Origin: Hexactinellida sp. DTS-2022
Lineage: Eukaryota > Porifera > Hexactinellida
Reading direction: 5' to 3'
Length of the DNA: 64,000 nucleotides
Assembly: GCA_028753945.1 (NCBI GenBank)
Contig: JAPNXP010000009.1
Location: 1,054,001 to 1,118,000 of the forward strand
Shown: positions 1 to 11,295 of the stretch, in pieces
Layout of the letters: every line of letters begins with the position of its first letter
Numbering within the stretch: the stretch's first letter is position 1
Notes under the pieces: model-generated
Database searches by the model: none
The model's input: only the letters and a program-made list of their open reading frames with translations
Told to the model about the DNA's origin: nothing
Position numbers and translations under genes: made by a program

Positions 1-1878
1 GCTCCTGCGTCTCCCCATCCCTGGTTCTTCCCACGTCTACACAGTGCTGGCCTGCCAGGACCGGGTCCTGCGCCTGATGGAGAACTCTGAGATGTTTTAC
101 GAGGTGGAGGTGCCGGGCCCGCCCTCCTGTCTGCTGCTCTACGGCCTGACCGGCGGGGACTGCCACGACGAGGTGCTCTACGGCACTTCCGACGGCAGGG
201 TCGGGCTGGTTAAGCTGGGCATAGAGGCGCCGGTGCACAGGTGGGACCTGAGCAACGACAAGCGGCTGGGGGGCATCTCAGACCTCGACATGTTCGACAT
301 GACTCGAGACGGAAAGCTGGAAATACTAGTCGCCAGGGACGACGGAGAAATAGAAGTGTACTCCCTGGACGAGGTGGCAGAGCCGCAGCTGATCTTCTCC
401 CGCTCCCTCTCCGAGGGGATCACCAGCATTCAGGGCGGCATGGTGTCGCAGGCGCACCACCCCGAGGCGGTGGTGAGCACCTACTCCGGGAAGATTCTCG
501 CCATGAGCAGCGCGCCGCAGACGCGCGGCGTGCAGCTGGGCAGCGCCAGCGCGGAGTCAGTCGACCCGGAGCTGCAGGTACATATGAATACGCACGTTGG
601 TATCAGCTGATTACTGTGTATAGGCGCGCATCGACGGGCTGAGGCGGGAGATCGAAGAGCTGGAGGCTAACGTGCAGAGAGGCAGGGACTGCTATGAGCA
701 GTCAGCGCAGTCGGTCTCTGCCGTGTCTGCTCTGCCCAAGTTCGCAGTGAGCACAAAGTTCACTCTGATGCCGGAGGACGCCTCCTACACACTCTCGGTG
801 GAGCTGCACGTGCCCATAGAGAGCGTGGTGCTGCAGAGCAATGTGCCCATCGACCTGCTCGACTCCGACAAGAACACAGCGGTCGTCAGCCACTGCCCCT
901 GCGACCCCGAGCACGGGAACTACCTGCTGGCCACCTACAGGTGTCAGAGCAGCACCACTCGCATGGAGCTGAAGCTGCGCTCCATAGAGGGGCAGCACGG
1001 GGTCCTGCAGGTACCCAACTACCAACTGGGCTGTTAGTTATGTGCTATCTGACACAGCTGTTCGGTAGGTCTACATTACTCCCCGCATGCATCCGAAGTC
1101 CTGTCGCCGGAAAGAGTTCCTCATAAAGCCCCTCTCTCTGCACCTGCGGACGCACCTGTTCGACGCCTCTCGCCCCCTGAGCCAGCTGACACTGGGGGGC
1201 CCCTTCAGTCTGAGCGAGGTGCACTCCTGGGTGCACTTCTGTCTGCCGGAGGTCCCGGAGAGACCCCCCTCCGAGGACTCCGCCTCTCTGCACTTCAAGT
1301 CCACTTTCCTGGAAACTCAGCTGGACGCGTTCTACCAGGCGGGAGAGGCTGTGTTCCGCTCCGACAACGTATCTACCATTTCCATCCTCAAGGCTAGTTA
1401 GTACTATCCATATGCTATCAATACTATATACTTATTATAATCCCGATAGGACGTGTTGACCCGCGAAGCTACCAAGAGCAGCATACAACTGGAGATCAGC
1501 TGTTCCATTAACGACCAGTCAGTTCCCTACACGCTACAGCTGATCCATCCCAAGCTGGACTACCAGCTGCTGCTGGCCAAGCGGATCCACATAATCGAGG
1601 CTCTCCAGGAGCTCAAGTCCCAGGAGCCGGACATCTCCTTCCTGGCCACTGACTACCTCTACATCCTGGAGAACGCGCAGCAGCTGAGAGAGGAGTTCTC
1701 GCAGCAACCCTGTCACCTGGAGCGGCTCTACGGGATGATAACAGACCTGTTCATAGACAAGTTTAAGTTCAAAGGAGTTAACGTGAAGAGTCGGGTTAAC
1801 ATGCTACTGGATCTGCTGGAGAATAACTACGAACTGGATAGACTGCTCTCCTTCTTCGAGGGAGAGCAGTTCGAGTGA
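1..1878 (+). CDS. BBS7: BBS7, BBSome subunit 7 (3' part of gene)
   Basis: BBS7 is a beta-propeller subunit of the BBSome, which moves membrane proteins in cilia. The window opens inside the gene; reading is open from base 2. Exons are 1-577, 624-1010, 1069-1392 and 1450-1878, with introns of 46, 58 and 57 bp. Recognisable family blocks include ACQDRVLRL and GTSDGRVGL in the propeller, ITSIQGG, then HSWVHFCLPEVPE, STISILK/DVLTREATK, LIHPKLDYQLLLAK and the near-invariant HLERLYGMITDLFIDKFKFKG before the stop. The third intron must use a GC donor (AAG|gctagt...gatag|GAC) to keep the conserved ILKDVL reading. The N-terminal part of the propeller lies upstream of the window. RPL32 starts 244 bp downstream on the same strand. 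Identity is secure; the GC-AG junction is inferred from protein conservation. Confidence 0.95.
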
Positions 1879-2122
1879 CGTCACCGGAGATATAGTTGAT
1901 GCTATGAGGGGCAGATGTGGATATAATCATACGTAGTTTGCCAATCTCATATTAGTATACAATATACTGTTGAGATACACCAAGGATCTCATATCTCTTA
2001 TTGGAGTTTGGTTATAATATTTTAAACTAATATATCTGTTTGTAAATAGTTTTGTGGCTCAATTGTTCCTTACATTCACACTTTTATACCAGTTTATAGT
2101 CGCTAGATCTAGCTGTCTCATC

Positions 2123-2527
2123 ATGGTGCTTACGCCTCTCAACAGAAGGAAGATTGTCAAGAAACGAACGAAGAAGTTCATCCGTCACCAGTCGGACCGT
2201 TACAAGAAGATCACTAAGGTTTGGCGCAAGCCAAAAGGCATTGACAATCGTGTCAGACGTCGCTTCAAGGGCCAGTACAAGATGCCGAACATCGGCTATG
2301 GCTCTAACAGGAAGACGAGACACTTGCACCCGGACCACATGTACCACTTCCTGGTGCACAACGTGAGGGAGCTGGAGGTGTTGATGATGCAGAACCGCAG
2401 ATTCGCTGCCACCATCGCACACGGGGTCTCCTCCAAGAAAAGGAAGACTATTGTCGAGCGGGGCAAGCAACTCGCCATTCGCGTTACCAACGCCAGCGCT
2501 AGGATAAGGAGCGAGGAAAATGAGTGA
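2123..2527 (+). CDS. RPL32: Large ribosomal subunit protein eL32
   Basis: This is a 134-residue cytosolic ribosomal protein eL32 of the 60S subunit, close to the 135 residues usual in animals. I start at the ATG at 2123 ([19 protein letters not shown]), which matches the family start; an upstream in-frame extension is untranslated leader. Family signatures are [46 protein letters not shown] and the basic C-terminal stretch. The gene has no intron in its coding region, unusual for an animal ribosomal-protein gene but in line with the intron poverty of the window. The leader just before the ATG is pyrimidine-rich in short runs, but no clean TOP motif can be assigned. Confidence 0.97.
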   Translation: MVLTPLNRRKIVKKRTKKFIRHQSDRYKKITKVWRKPKGIDNRVRRRFKGQYKMPNIGYGSNRKTRHLHPDHMYHFLVHNVRELEVLMMQNRRFAATIAHGVSSKKRKTIVERGKQLAIRVTNASARIRSEENE

Positions 2528-2954
2528 TTATTCGTCTCAACTTGTTGTTAGGAAATACTTAGAATCTAATTATTATATGTTTATTGATATGATTGTAGTG
2601 CCTCGCTTGGTTAATAATTTATAAGTAGGATCTAATTGTAGAATTGCACAACAAATATTGGTTTGTTACTTATGGACATACGATTTGGAAGCTCTCCTAA
2701 AGTATCTAATTAGATTTGTTTATATAGAAATATGCTAATTAATTGTTATTCACATATCCAATCACTGACAGCTCTTTTAACTCTTTCTTCAAAGTTTTAT
2801 TTGGTTTCTAACCTCCTACGGATATAGGCTGAAATGGTGTTTGTGTTTACTGTGAATATTTGACTCATTGTCAAGTATAAAATTACTTCTATTTTCTCAA
2901 ACATTAGTATTGTCTGATTGAATGTATTACATCCTTAGTCACTGGTAGCTGCAA
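2528..2954. other. AT-rich spacer between RPL32 and sideroflexin
   Basis: No coding segment or repeat is visible. The stretch holds the RPL32 3' end and, presumably, the promoter of the sideroflexin gene. A splice-acceptor-like pyrimidine/ag just before 2940 may mark a short untranslated exon. Confidence 0.4.
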
Positions 2955-4683
2955 ATGTCTGAAAACAGAATAACAAACGAAAGAATCGACTTAGAAAAGC
3001 CGAGGTACGATCAGAGCACCTACTCGGGCAGAGCGAAGCATTTCTTTCAAACAGCAAACCCGTTGAATGTGTTTGCTAGCAATGCCAAGCTAGAAGCAGC
3101 TGCTAAACTAGTAAAGCAGTATAGAGCGGGAGAAGAGCCGCCAAACACAACCCGAGACCAAGTGTACGCTGCCAAGAGCCTATACGAGTCCGCCTACCAT
3201 CCAGGGACCGGGGAGAAGATGTTTGCAATTGGTAAGTAATCCACCATTAAATATACTTAGTTAACAAGAACTAGTAACTCATTCTATTTTTTCCAAATAT
3301 GAATTTACATTTTGTTATTTGTTTTAATAATTGAATGAAAAACAAAACAATTGAATAATTCTCAAAATATCTGTTATCATTGTATTGTCTTATAGGGAGA
3401 ATGTCTGCACAGGTTCCCTGCAACATGATAATTACCGGATCTATGTTAACTTTCTACAAGTCGCCTGCTGCCGTCATATTTTGGCAGTGGATAAATCAAA
3501 CATTTAACGCTACTGTGAACTACACTAACAGAAGTGCCACCACAGGTTAGTGTATCTTACTAGTGTCGGATAATTATTGTTCAATAGATATTTAATATCA
3601 CCTAATTACTAGTGACGTTAATAGCAGCAACCTTACACTATATCGACCATAGGATTATATTTCTCTGAATTTGTAATCAGCTAGATTCCATTTGACTGTT
3701 TCCTTCACATAGCTTCTTTGCCATTCGGTTATTCCATAGGGATTCTCTTGTACTGTTATCAGAGCATTTATACTAGTGATTTAATTGGATTCTGTTGCTA
3801 GACTGAACAGAATTCCTTTGTACCGATCTATTATTCAGTTAGATTGTATCGATCAATTAACTGATTGATTCACAGACTTTTCCGTTTACCAAATATGGGA
3901 ACTGCAACCTTTCAGAATATTTATTATTTGAATACATTATTCTTTGAAAAAACAATAAAAGAAGCCTTTTTTGGTCATCTAACGAGAAATTAATTATTCT
4001 GTTATTCTAAGAATTTTATTATCTGTCACTAATTACTATTTACTATTTACTATTTATTATAGTCCCTTCAATGACTCAAATGATGATCCCCTATGTATCA
4101 GCCACTGCCGGAGCATTGATAACTGCTTTAGGTCTAAACTACGTGGCTAAATTCGCCCCTCCTCTCCTCGGTAGATTTGTACCATTCACAGCAGTGGCAG
4201 CTGCAAATTGCATAAACGTCCCACTCGTTAGGCAAAATGAACTTATAAACGGCATCCAGGTAAGATCAAACCCAATTTATTATTATTAGTATTCTCAGTG
4301 TTTAAAGCTTGTCAAACTCCTGCTGTTTGTAGGTCACTGATGAAAATGATGTTCCAATTGGGAAATCAAAGAAGGCCGCAGCTAAAGCCATATTCCAAGT
4401 AGTCGTATCGCGAATCGGAATGGCTGCCCCTGGTATGATCTTCCCGCCTTTATTCATGAACTGGGCCGAGCAGCGGGGAATCTGGAAGCGCTACCCATGG
4501 GCCCCCGCTCCCGTCCAGATATTCCTAACTGGGTTCATCTTAACATTCGCTACCCCAATGTGTTGCGCTTTATTTCCGCAGAAGAGCTCAATGGCAGTTT
4601 CGCAGTTGGAGCCCGAAGCGAGGGATGAGATTATGAAGAATCACCCCTCGCTTACACATGTCTACTTTAACAAGGGATTGTAG
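2955..4683 (+). CDS. Sideroflexin, mitochondrial serine transporter family (SFXN1/3-like)
   Basis: Sideroflexins are multi-pass inner mitochondrial membrane proteins; SFXN1 and SFXN3 import serine for one-carbon metabolism. Four exons join in frame: 2955-3231, 3396-3545, 4063-4259 and 4333-4683, giving 324 residues, the normal family length (about 320). Signatures are the N-terminal [19 protein letters not shown], the HPGTGEKMF motif, [40 protein letters not shown] and the [13 protein letters not shown] block. The introns (164, 517 and 73 bp) are longer than in most genes of the window. Which paralogue it is cannot be settled by eye. The start ATG gives the expected short N-terminus. Confidence 0.95.
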
Positions 4684-6857
4684 AATCTTATTCGATCAGA
4701 CTCACCTACTCACTTATACCTCAAATGAGATAATCTAGTCGATACGTTCAGCCCATGTTACTCCTCATAATCTGTTTCTACTAATATTTTTATTATAGTA
4801 TCTTGTCAGTCACTTTTTAATCACTTTTTTCATTGTGCTACTTATCTAGAAATATGCCTCGATCTATAGCTTAATATGATTCAATTATACTTTGTGTTCA
4901 TGTGACGTGATGCCTCCGCACATTATTATTTCCTATCTTTTTTCAGCCACTAACCAACTATCCGACCTGTAATTTAAATGCACTACTTTTGTATTACTAT
5001 TTTGTTATACAGTAGAACCTCGTTATTTCGTAGTATATTTCAGTCCCCTTCAAAGCCTTTTCAATGCAAATGACACCGTTTAATACGAATTTCGGATTTG
5101 ACAATCCCTTGCTGGGTCTAGTGTAGTTGTATTCATAAATAGCACTCAGTTAGCAAGTTTGTCTTAATCTATTGATCTCATAGAATACGTACCCACAATT
5201 ATTTCCCCGCTGCATATGTAGGTTCATAGTTAAATCTAAATACAAAAGCTTTATTGGAAGCTATGTAGCAGTAATTAAGTTATGCGATTAAATAGTCCGA
5301 TGAATCTATTCTATAGTTTAGTTGAAAACAATTATCTATAGAGAGCTTAGTTCTCTGCTCGAATGCAATGTAGAGAGAAGAGGCAGCCGTATCGCTTCTA
5401 ATTATGCAAGAATTTGTAACAACTGTAATTCCAGCTGGACTAAAAAGGTTATTTTATGTGTATAATTCACAAGACTGCTCTAAGAAAAGTTAATAACAGA
5501 GTTTTCTACAAAGAATATCATGTTATTTAAACTGTGTTCTAATATTATTTATTCTACGATTGACTTCAAAGTGTACATAAATCTAATCTGTAACAGTGTT
5601 TGTTCGAACAGCTGTACACAAATTTACCAATCAATAACCAATTATTCTGTTCTCCTCGTGTATTTGTTGGTTTAACCTTCGATAGGAAATTCACTGCCGG
5701 TGTAATTTAAGTATAATTATTTGAAACACAATAGATTCAAGAAGATTTACCTTACGTGGCCATTTCTAAATCTGCATTAGACTTCGCTACTATACTGATA
5801 GCTATTGGACTTTCCACTTAACAGCTGGAAATAATTCCAGACTTTACCTGGCCCAAACTTACAAAGTATAACAATTACATTATCAAAAAATTTCTCCTAA
5901 AAACTACAAGAAAAATGTGTTTTTATTTGCTCATGTCTAGAGAAGATACCTCGAAAGAACTGTAGACATTAATTAATTTATTTAAGGTGATTCGCAGAAG
6001 CTATAGTTGCTCCTCAACTGTCGGATTCCTAAATACTGAGTGAAAACATCTCTTTGAGACGGATTTACTAGAATTACTTTAAATTCAGTTTAAAAACTGA
6101 GTGAATCAATGGTTAGCTTTAGTTGGGAATACAGTTATCGCCCCATTTTAATTGTTTATTAATTAACAATCTATCGGATAGGAATGTGCGAACATCTGAC
6201 CTAGAATTGAAACTTATCCAAGACTAGAATCTTTAACGTGAGAAAATGAGAATATTGTATTTTCTAGTAGCACACAAATTATTTTGATTAATTACCAAAA
6301 TAGGTTTCAAACCTTAGTAATTAATTTGTTTAGATGAAAAGGTTGCATTGCTTCATAGTTATTTAACTTGTTACTTTGTCACCAATAATACCCATGTTTC
6401 CATTCTCTCGAGGAGAGAAGAGGGCTCATGATTGAGTGATTAAGGATTTGTAATTTCGTAATCGAATGTTCCTGAATAACCTTATCGCTTGAATCACCTC
6501 AATCACCGATTAAATGCATTCGCAGCTTACGTACTATAAATATTTTGATCGATGTTGTTAAATAGATTAGCTATGTTAATTTCAAAGCGCTCTTTGTAGA
6601 TTTTTCTTGCACTTGTGTCACAACACATTATCTATGAAACATTCGGTTGTACTGAGGTAATTAATTAATAAGGACCCCTCAACAATTGTATTTATTTCCG
6701 TTTGAACACAGCTGGTATTGTGAATTAATAACTCTTGTTCAATTAAAATATTGACTCCTACCATTCTAAGCCAGCTTTTGAGATAAGTAGGTAAGAACAA
6801 TAATTAGCAAATGATTAGTTAGTAGTTGATTGCACTTAAAACCAAAAATAGCATAGA
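4684..6857. other. Long AT-rich spacer with a possible pogo-like end
   Basis: No gene is visible in these 2.2 kb. At 5010 a TA is followed by CAGTAGAACCTCGTTATTTC, which looks like one terminus of a pogo/Tigger-type DNA transposon, but no matching second end was found nearby. The rest looks like ordinary spacer. Confidence 0.35.
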
Positions 6858-7508
6858 ATGGATTCAAAAAATGATCAAACCCTCCTTTGTCAAGTTCCCT
6901 TGTTGAGGAGACCAAAAAAAACTACCTCGAAGCCTGAGCGTATGAGCAGACGCACGGCTAAATTCTCAAACCTAAGTAATGCAGTGTCTCCTCCTTCCAA
7001 CCCCTCCACTGCTATTCCCAACCCCCGCACTCCCACCAACGTCGCTAAGATTACACACCTTGACTCGCAGACTATTACAGCATTCACAATCCATGACAGG
7101 AAAGTTAAGTCCGGGGGGATTGATCAAATTGATTCTACCATTCTGCCGCAAGCTCCTACCAACAGTCCAACCAAGTCTCCCTCCGATCAGGGAGAGGAAA
7201 CTGGTATTCATCCCTTGGAGCCCAGGGGCCCCGCGCCCTTCTTTCCTCGAAATAAAAAAATATTCAACACTCAGGCTTCTCTTTATGCTCAACTCTTTTC
7301 CTGTCCCTCTCCCCCCTCACAGGAGCATTTCACACTTAACGAATTCCAATTTTTTGCAAAACACCGTCCTGGTTTTACTTTCTCTAATACAACTGTTATA
7401 AAATCATATCAAAATTATAAGAAGTTAACTAGTTGGCTGGAAGCCTTCCCACCTTCTCAAGCGGCCCTAAACACTCTCAAATTAGAAGGTGAAATCACTT
7501 TTAAATAA
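6858..7508 (+). CDS. Orphan Pro/Ser/Thr-rich protein, function unknown
   Basis: This 216-codon reading frame starts at an ATG and ends at TAA. I do not recognise it. Residues 1-150 are rich in Pro, Ser, Thr and Lys and look disordered; residues 135-216 are richer in Phe, Tyr and Leu (QASLYAQLFSC, LNEFQFFAKHRPGF, SYQNYKKLTSWLEAF) and look folded. A donor at 7489 and an acceptor at 7544 would remove 56 bp, the typical intron size here, and replace the last residues by a 17-codon exon (7545-7595: VEVEMPQVRIPKHQYLL) followed by another good donor, so the gene may be longer than the single frame. Base composition is less GC-rich than in neighbouring conserved genes. It stands alone between long AT-rich spacers. 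It may be a lineage-specific gene; a mobile-element origin cannot be excluded. Confidence 0.45.
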   Translation: MDSKNDQTLLCQVPLLRRPKKTTSKPERMSRRTAKFSNLSNAVSPPSNPSTAIPNPRTPTNVAKITHLDSQTITAFTIHDRKVKSGGIDQIDSTILPQAPTNSPTKSPSDQGEETGIHPLEPRGPAPFFPRNKKIFNTQASLYAQLFSCPSPPSQEHFTLNEFQFFAKHRPGFTFSNTTVIKSYQNYKKLTSWLEAFPPSQAALNTLKLEGEITFK

Positions 7509-7595
7509 ATTTAATTTTTATTTCATTATTTCTATTCTCTTTAGTTGAAGTTGAAATGCCGCAAGTCAGAATCCCAAAGCACCAATACTTATTAG

Positions 7596-9025
7596 GTGAG
7601 TTATTTCAGTCTATTATTTCCATGTTATAGGGTTTTAACTTTTAAGCCCTAGGTGGTGACCTAATGTCGCATAAATCCTGAAGTTAACAGTTTTCATTAC
7701 TCTGAACAAGGTATTAGAAATTAAGTAGTTTGTCTTCTTCACTTCAAATTAATTTCTACCGCAATACATCATTTTCGTTTAATTAATTTTTAATTATTAA
7801 TTACAAGTGTTGAGAACAGGAGTATAATCACATTTTTGAACTTTCCATTCCTCTCATTACCACAATTTAAGTTAACTCGGATTATTAGAATTTTCTCTAA
7901 TATAATACAGATTAAATCATTTCTATTACTTAATATTTGTTCTACTTTCAAGGAATGATTGTGTAACATAACATTCTAGAACATTTAGGAGTTTGTTTTA
8001 TTGAAATAGACATTTACTATTGTCTCGGTGAATTACAATAACTCAAAGGGACGAACCTTCTCCAAATCATCTAACTTGTGAACTTTAATTATCACCCTAC
8101 GCCAGTGGCCTGCTGTGGTGGTTTAACCGGGAGGATAGGTTGTCCAATGAGATCAGAACACATAAGTATTGATACTCATGTTCTTGCCCACTAATTTAAT
8201 TATTAAGTTATTGGGACATTGACCTTATAACTCCTCCTTTGTATTTTGCTAAAGTCAGGTTACTAAACAAAATTTTGACTCATATCTACGCTGTGTATAC
8301 CATTGTTATTCCAAAGCAAAGTCATAAGTTGATTTATCGTGACTACGTATCTTATCTTCCTCAATTCCCACAGCGCGTGATTTATCAATTGTTGTTAGTA
8401 AATTTGATATTTTATTTGGAATAAATTTACTCAATAATTAGGAATTATTGATTTTAAACTGATTCTACATACTTGACATGAAATTTCTAATACCCACTAT
8501 CTAATGACATTACGTAACTTGGATACCACTCATCCTATCCTGTTTCTATGTAATACTAGAATACCTATTACCTGACATCAAGATCTTAGCAAAGATCTCT
8601 ATTTCAAATGATTTATCTGTCTTTCAGGTCCGATTACTATTCATATTTCATTATTTTATTTTATCATATAATTAATTTTAAGGGATTACTAGTTTAGAAA
8701 GGATATATTGTTTCGGAGATGTAAGAGTTTTAGCTAATTAACTTAATAAAATAATATTTAATTTGATTATTGCAAAATTTCATTTTCAATAGCTGATTTT
8801 TATATATTTTACAAATCACTTTGTTTTCAAGAGTTATTAATTCATTTTATTATTGTACTATATGATATCTCTGTTACTTACCTTGAGTCTTAGGTATATT
8901 AATAGTTAATATCGAATTTTTAATATTACTGATGTCATTTCTTAATCGCACCTTACCTCTGCTATCCATAGTCAGTAATATCATTGTATTTACTACATTC
9001 TATCAAAGCCTGCCACTAGCAAATA
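7596..9025. other. AT-rich spacer upstream of MAP2K
   Basis: Strongly AT-rich, many short runs of A and T, no coding segment or repeat that I can support. Its 3' end holds the core promoter of the MAP2K gene. Confidence 0.35.
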
Positions 9026-9034
9026 CTATATAAG
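9026..9034 (+). promoter_or_regulatory. Probable TATA box of the MAP2K gene
   Basis: CTATATAAG lies 71 bp before the start codon at 9105. The distance leaves room for transcription to begin about 30 bp downstream and a short leader. It is the clearest TATA-like element next to a gene in this window. Confidence 0.45.
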
Positions 9035-9104
9035 CTTGCACGAACAGTATCTTCGCAACAGGTTATTTACTTCCTCAACAACATAGAACATTATTTCGCT
9101 ACCA

Positions 9105-10220
9105 ATGGTGGATCAAATTCTCCCCAAAGATATCCCAGTTGAGCCAGAGCTTGCCAGTGGAGCCAGAGACTCCCCGATGTCTCCCGTAGCTCCAATCGCG
9201 AAAGGAGATTCTCCTAATAAGGAAAAGCCGAAGAGGAAGAGGGAAGCGCTTCCCCTGAGGATAGTCAGCACTGGATCACTAGGCGATGTTAAACCAACTC
9301 CTAAAATAGAGGAAATAGACATAGAAGGAAATTTCATGTTTGATAAGTCGAACTGCGCTAAGGTATCGTACGAGGATCTGGAACAGATCGAGGTGGTGGG
9401 ACAGGGACAATTCGCTACTGTATACAAAATGCGTTGTACAAATACAGGCCACATTATCGCGATTAAAAAGATGCAACTGTCAGTTGATCATCCGCACCAG
9501 ACAACTTCCTCTGCTCTCGAAGATGCTAAGGTCCTCAGGCAAACCCTCTCCTGTCCGTACATAATAGACTTCTACGGGACCTTCCTGCACGAAGGCCAGA
9601 TCTACCTCGGCGAAGAGTTGATGGACGCATCACTCGACAAAGTTCTAAAAATAGTATATTCAAGAGAGGACACGTTTTCAGAAAGCGCCCTGAAGAAAAT
9701 CGCCTTCAGCGTCATTTCAGCGCTAAACTTCCTGTTGGAAATACACTACATGCACCGCGACATAAAGCCCTCCAACATCCTAATCAACACGAAGGGAGAG
9801 ATCAAGCTGTGCGACATGGGAATTGCTGGTTACCTAGTGGAGAACCACGCCAACACCAAAGTGGGCACCACCGCCTACCTCGCTCCTGAGCGCATCACCA
9901 GCACTGGACAGTACACATACGTGTCCGATCTCTGGGCTTTCGGCGTCACAATGTACGAGTTAGCCACTGGGATACAGCCCTACCTCAGGAAGGAGAAAAT
10001 GCCTATCTTCGAAATAATCATGGCCATAACGAAAAGCCCCCCTCCCAATCCTCCCCCTGACCGCTCCCCTGAATTCCGCGATATTGTTAAGAGCTGTCTC
10101 AATCTGGACTGCAACTCCCGTCCCAGCTACTCCCAGCTGTTGAAGCACCAGTTCCTCCTAGAAGCGCTAGACGACCCCTTCGACATGGGCGCGTGGTACT
10201 CTGGGATTAAACCAATGTAA
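9105..10220 (+). CDS. MAP kinase kinase (MAP2K), divergent MEK/MKK5-type
   Basis: This is a 371-residue dual-specificity MAP kinase kinase, single exon. The N-terminal 90 residues hold a basic stretch KPKRKREALPLRI (about 41-53) that resembles a MAPK docking motif. The kinase domain follows: glycine loop VGQGQFATV near 98, ATP lysine in IAIKK (K121), HRDIKPSN catalytic loop (D219), APE at 260-262, and a VGT in the activation segment as in MEK1/2 and MKK5 rather than the AGC of MKK3/4/6/7. Oddities: the DFG motif reads DMG (237-239), and the first of the two activation-loop phosphosites (MEK1 S218) is Asn247 while the second is Thr251. Catalytic Lys and Asp are present, so activity is likely, but activation may need a single phosphorylation. 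Family is sure, subtype is not. Confidence 0.9.
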   Translation: MVDQILPKDIPVEPELASGARDSPMSPVAPIAKGDSPNKEKPKRKREALPLRIVSTGSLGDVKPTPKIEEIDIEGNFMFDKSNCAKVSYEDLEQIEVVGQGQFATVYKMRCTNTGHIIAIKKMQLSVDHPHQTTSSALEDAKVLRQTLSCPYIIDFYGTFLHEGQIYLGEELMDASLDKVLKIVYSREDTFSESALKKIAFSVISALNFLLEIHYMHRDIKPSNILINTKGEIKLCDMGIAGYLVENHANTKVGTTAYLAPERITSTGQYTYVSDLWAFGVTMYELATGIQPYLRKEKMPIFEIIMAITKSPPPNPPPDRSPEFRDIVKSCLNLDCNSRPSYSQLLKHQFLLEALDDPFDMGAWYSGIKPM

Positions 10221-11295
10221 TATAAGCAATTATAGCCAATTCAATGTATCTAGTTAAATACTAGGATTTTTTACAAACACACATGGCCTGTTAATTTATT
10301 ATTATAATTCTAAAGCATTGATTATTTGCCTTCTCTGAGTTACCTTTGAAACTTGTTTAATCTACGTTTATCTTGTAAGTATTGTAATAATTTATTATTT
10401 CATTGCCTAATGTCATTATGCTCTCTTGTAGAACGATGTTATCTGCTGTACCATCTAATTAGTGAATATTTTAGTAAATTATTTCCAAGTTTTGAATTAT
10501 CCAACACTCTTAGTGTGCTAATTAGAAATAGTAAATCGTGTTTAGAAATTGATTTTCTACGAGCTTGTTATACTACTTCCTTATCCGAATTGTAGAGACA
10601 TTGAATTTAGATGGTATATCCTATCACAGTGGTTATTAGGCTAATCGCTGTGTGATGGATGCCATTGAAAGCGACTACGAATGTGATTTATCATGGCCTT
10701 ATCTAAACTATAAATTTGAAAACACTGGTGCTTCTCGCTTCTGTGAAGGCATCCACGTAATGTACACTACTCCTGGCTTCTGAAGTCAGAACAATTACGA
10801 TTATACTGAATTAATTGCTTCACAATGTAGGTTGATGGTATAGCCACAATAGCATTTAATTGTTAATTCTGTATTCTTTGTTTCCATTAATGAAGTATAG
10901 ACAGTGGCGGAGTATGCCATAGCGGCATAGCCTATTACCCCGATAGGGTACGTTAGAACTCTATCTATTGAAATACAGATAATTAATACGTATTATCGTG
11001 AACGTATTATACAATATTATTGATGTAGACTACAACACAATAACTGATTGCTTATTTGTTGTGTTACTATTGAATTTTCTTTTGTCTGGCACTGTAACAG
11101 GAACACCATTAATGATATCCAGATAACAGGTCTCTAATGGGAAATTAATGAATTAGTTAATAAACTGTCCTATTCGCCTGAATACCCTGAATGTATATAT
11201 TGAGAGTATTCATTTGTGGTTTCCAATCTGCTGACTTGCTTTATTATAAGTAGTACACAATTACAATTAAATCGCAATATTAATTTAACAATAGG
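10221..11295. other. AT-rich spacer between MAP2K and the coiled-coil gene
   Basis: No gene or paired repeat is visible. A CAGTGGCGGAGT-like string near 10903 is reminiscent of a DNA-transposon end but has no partner. Confidence 0.35.

Noticed and set aside
10895-10960. Transposon end at CAGTGGCGGAGT
   Set aside because: No inverted partner or target duplication found.
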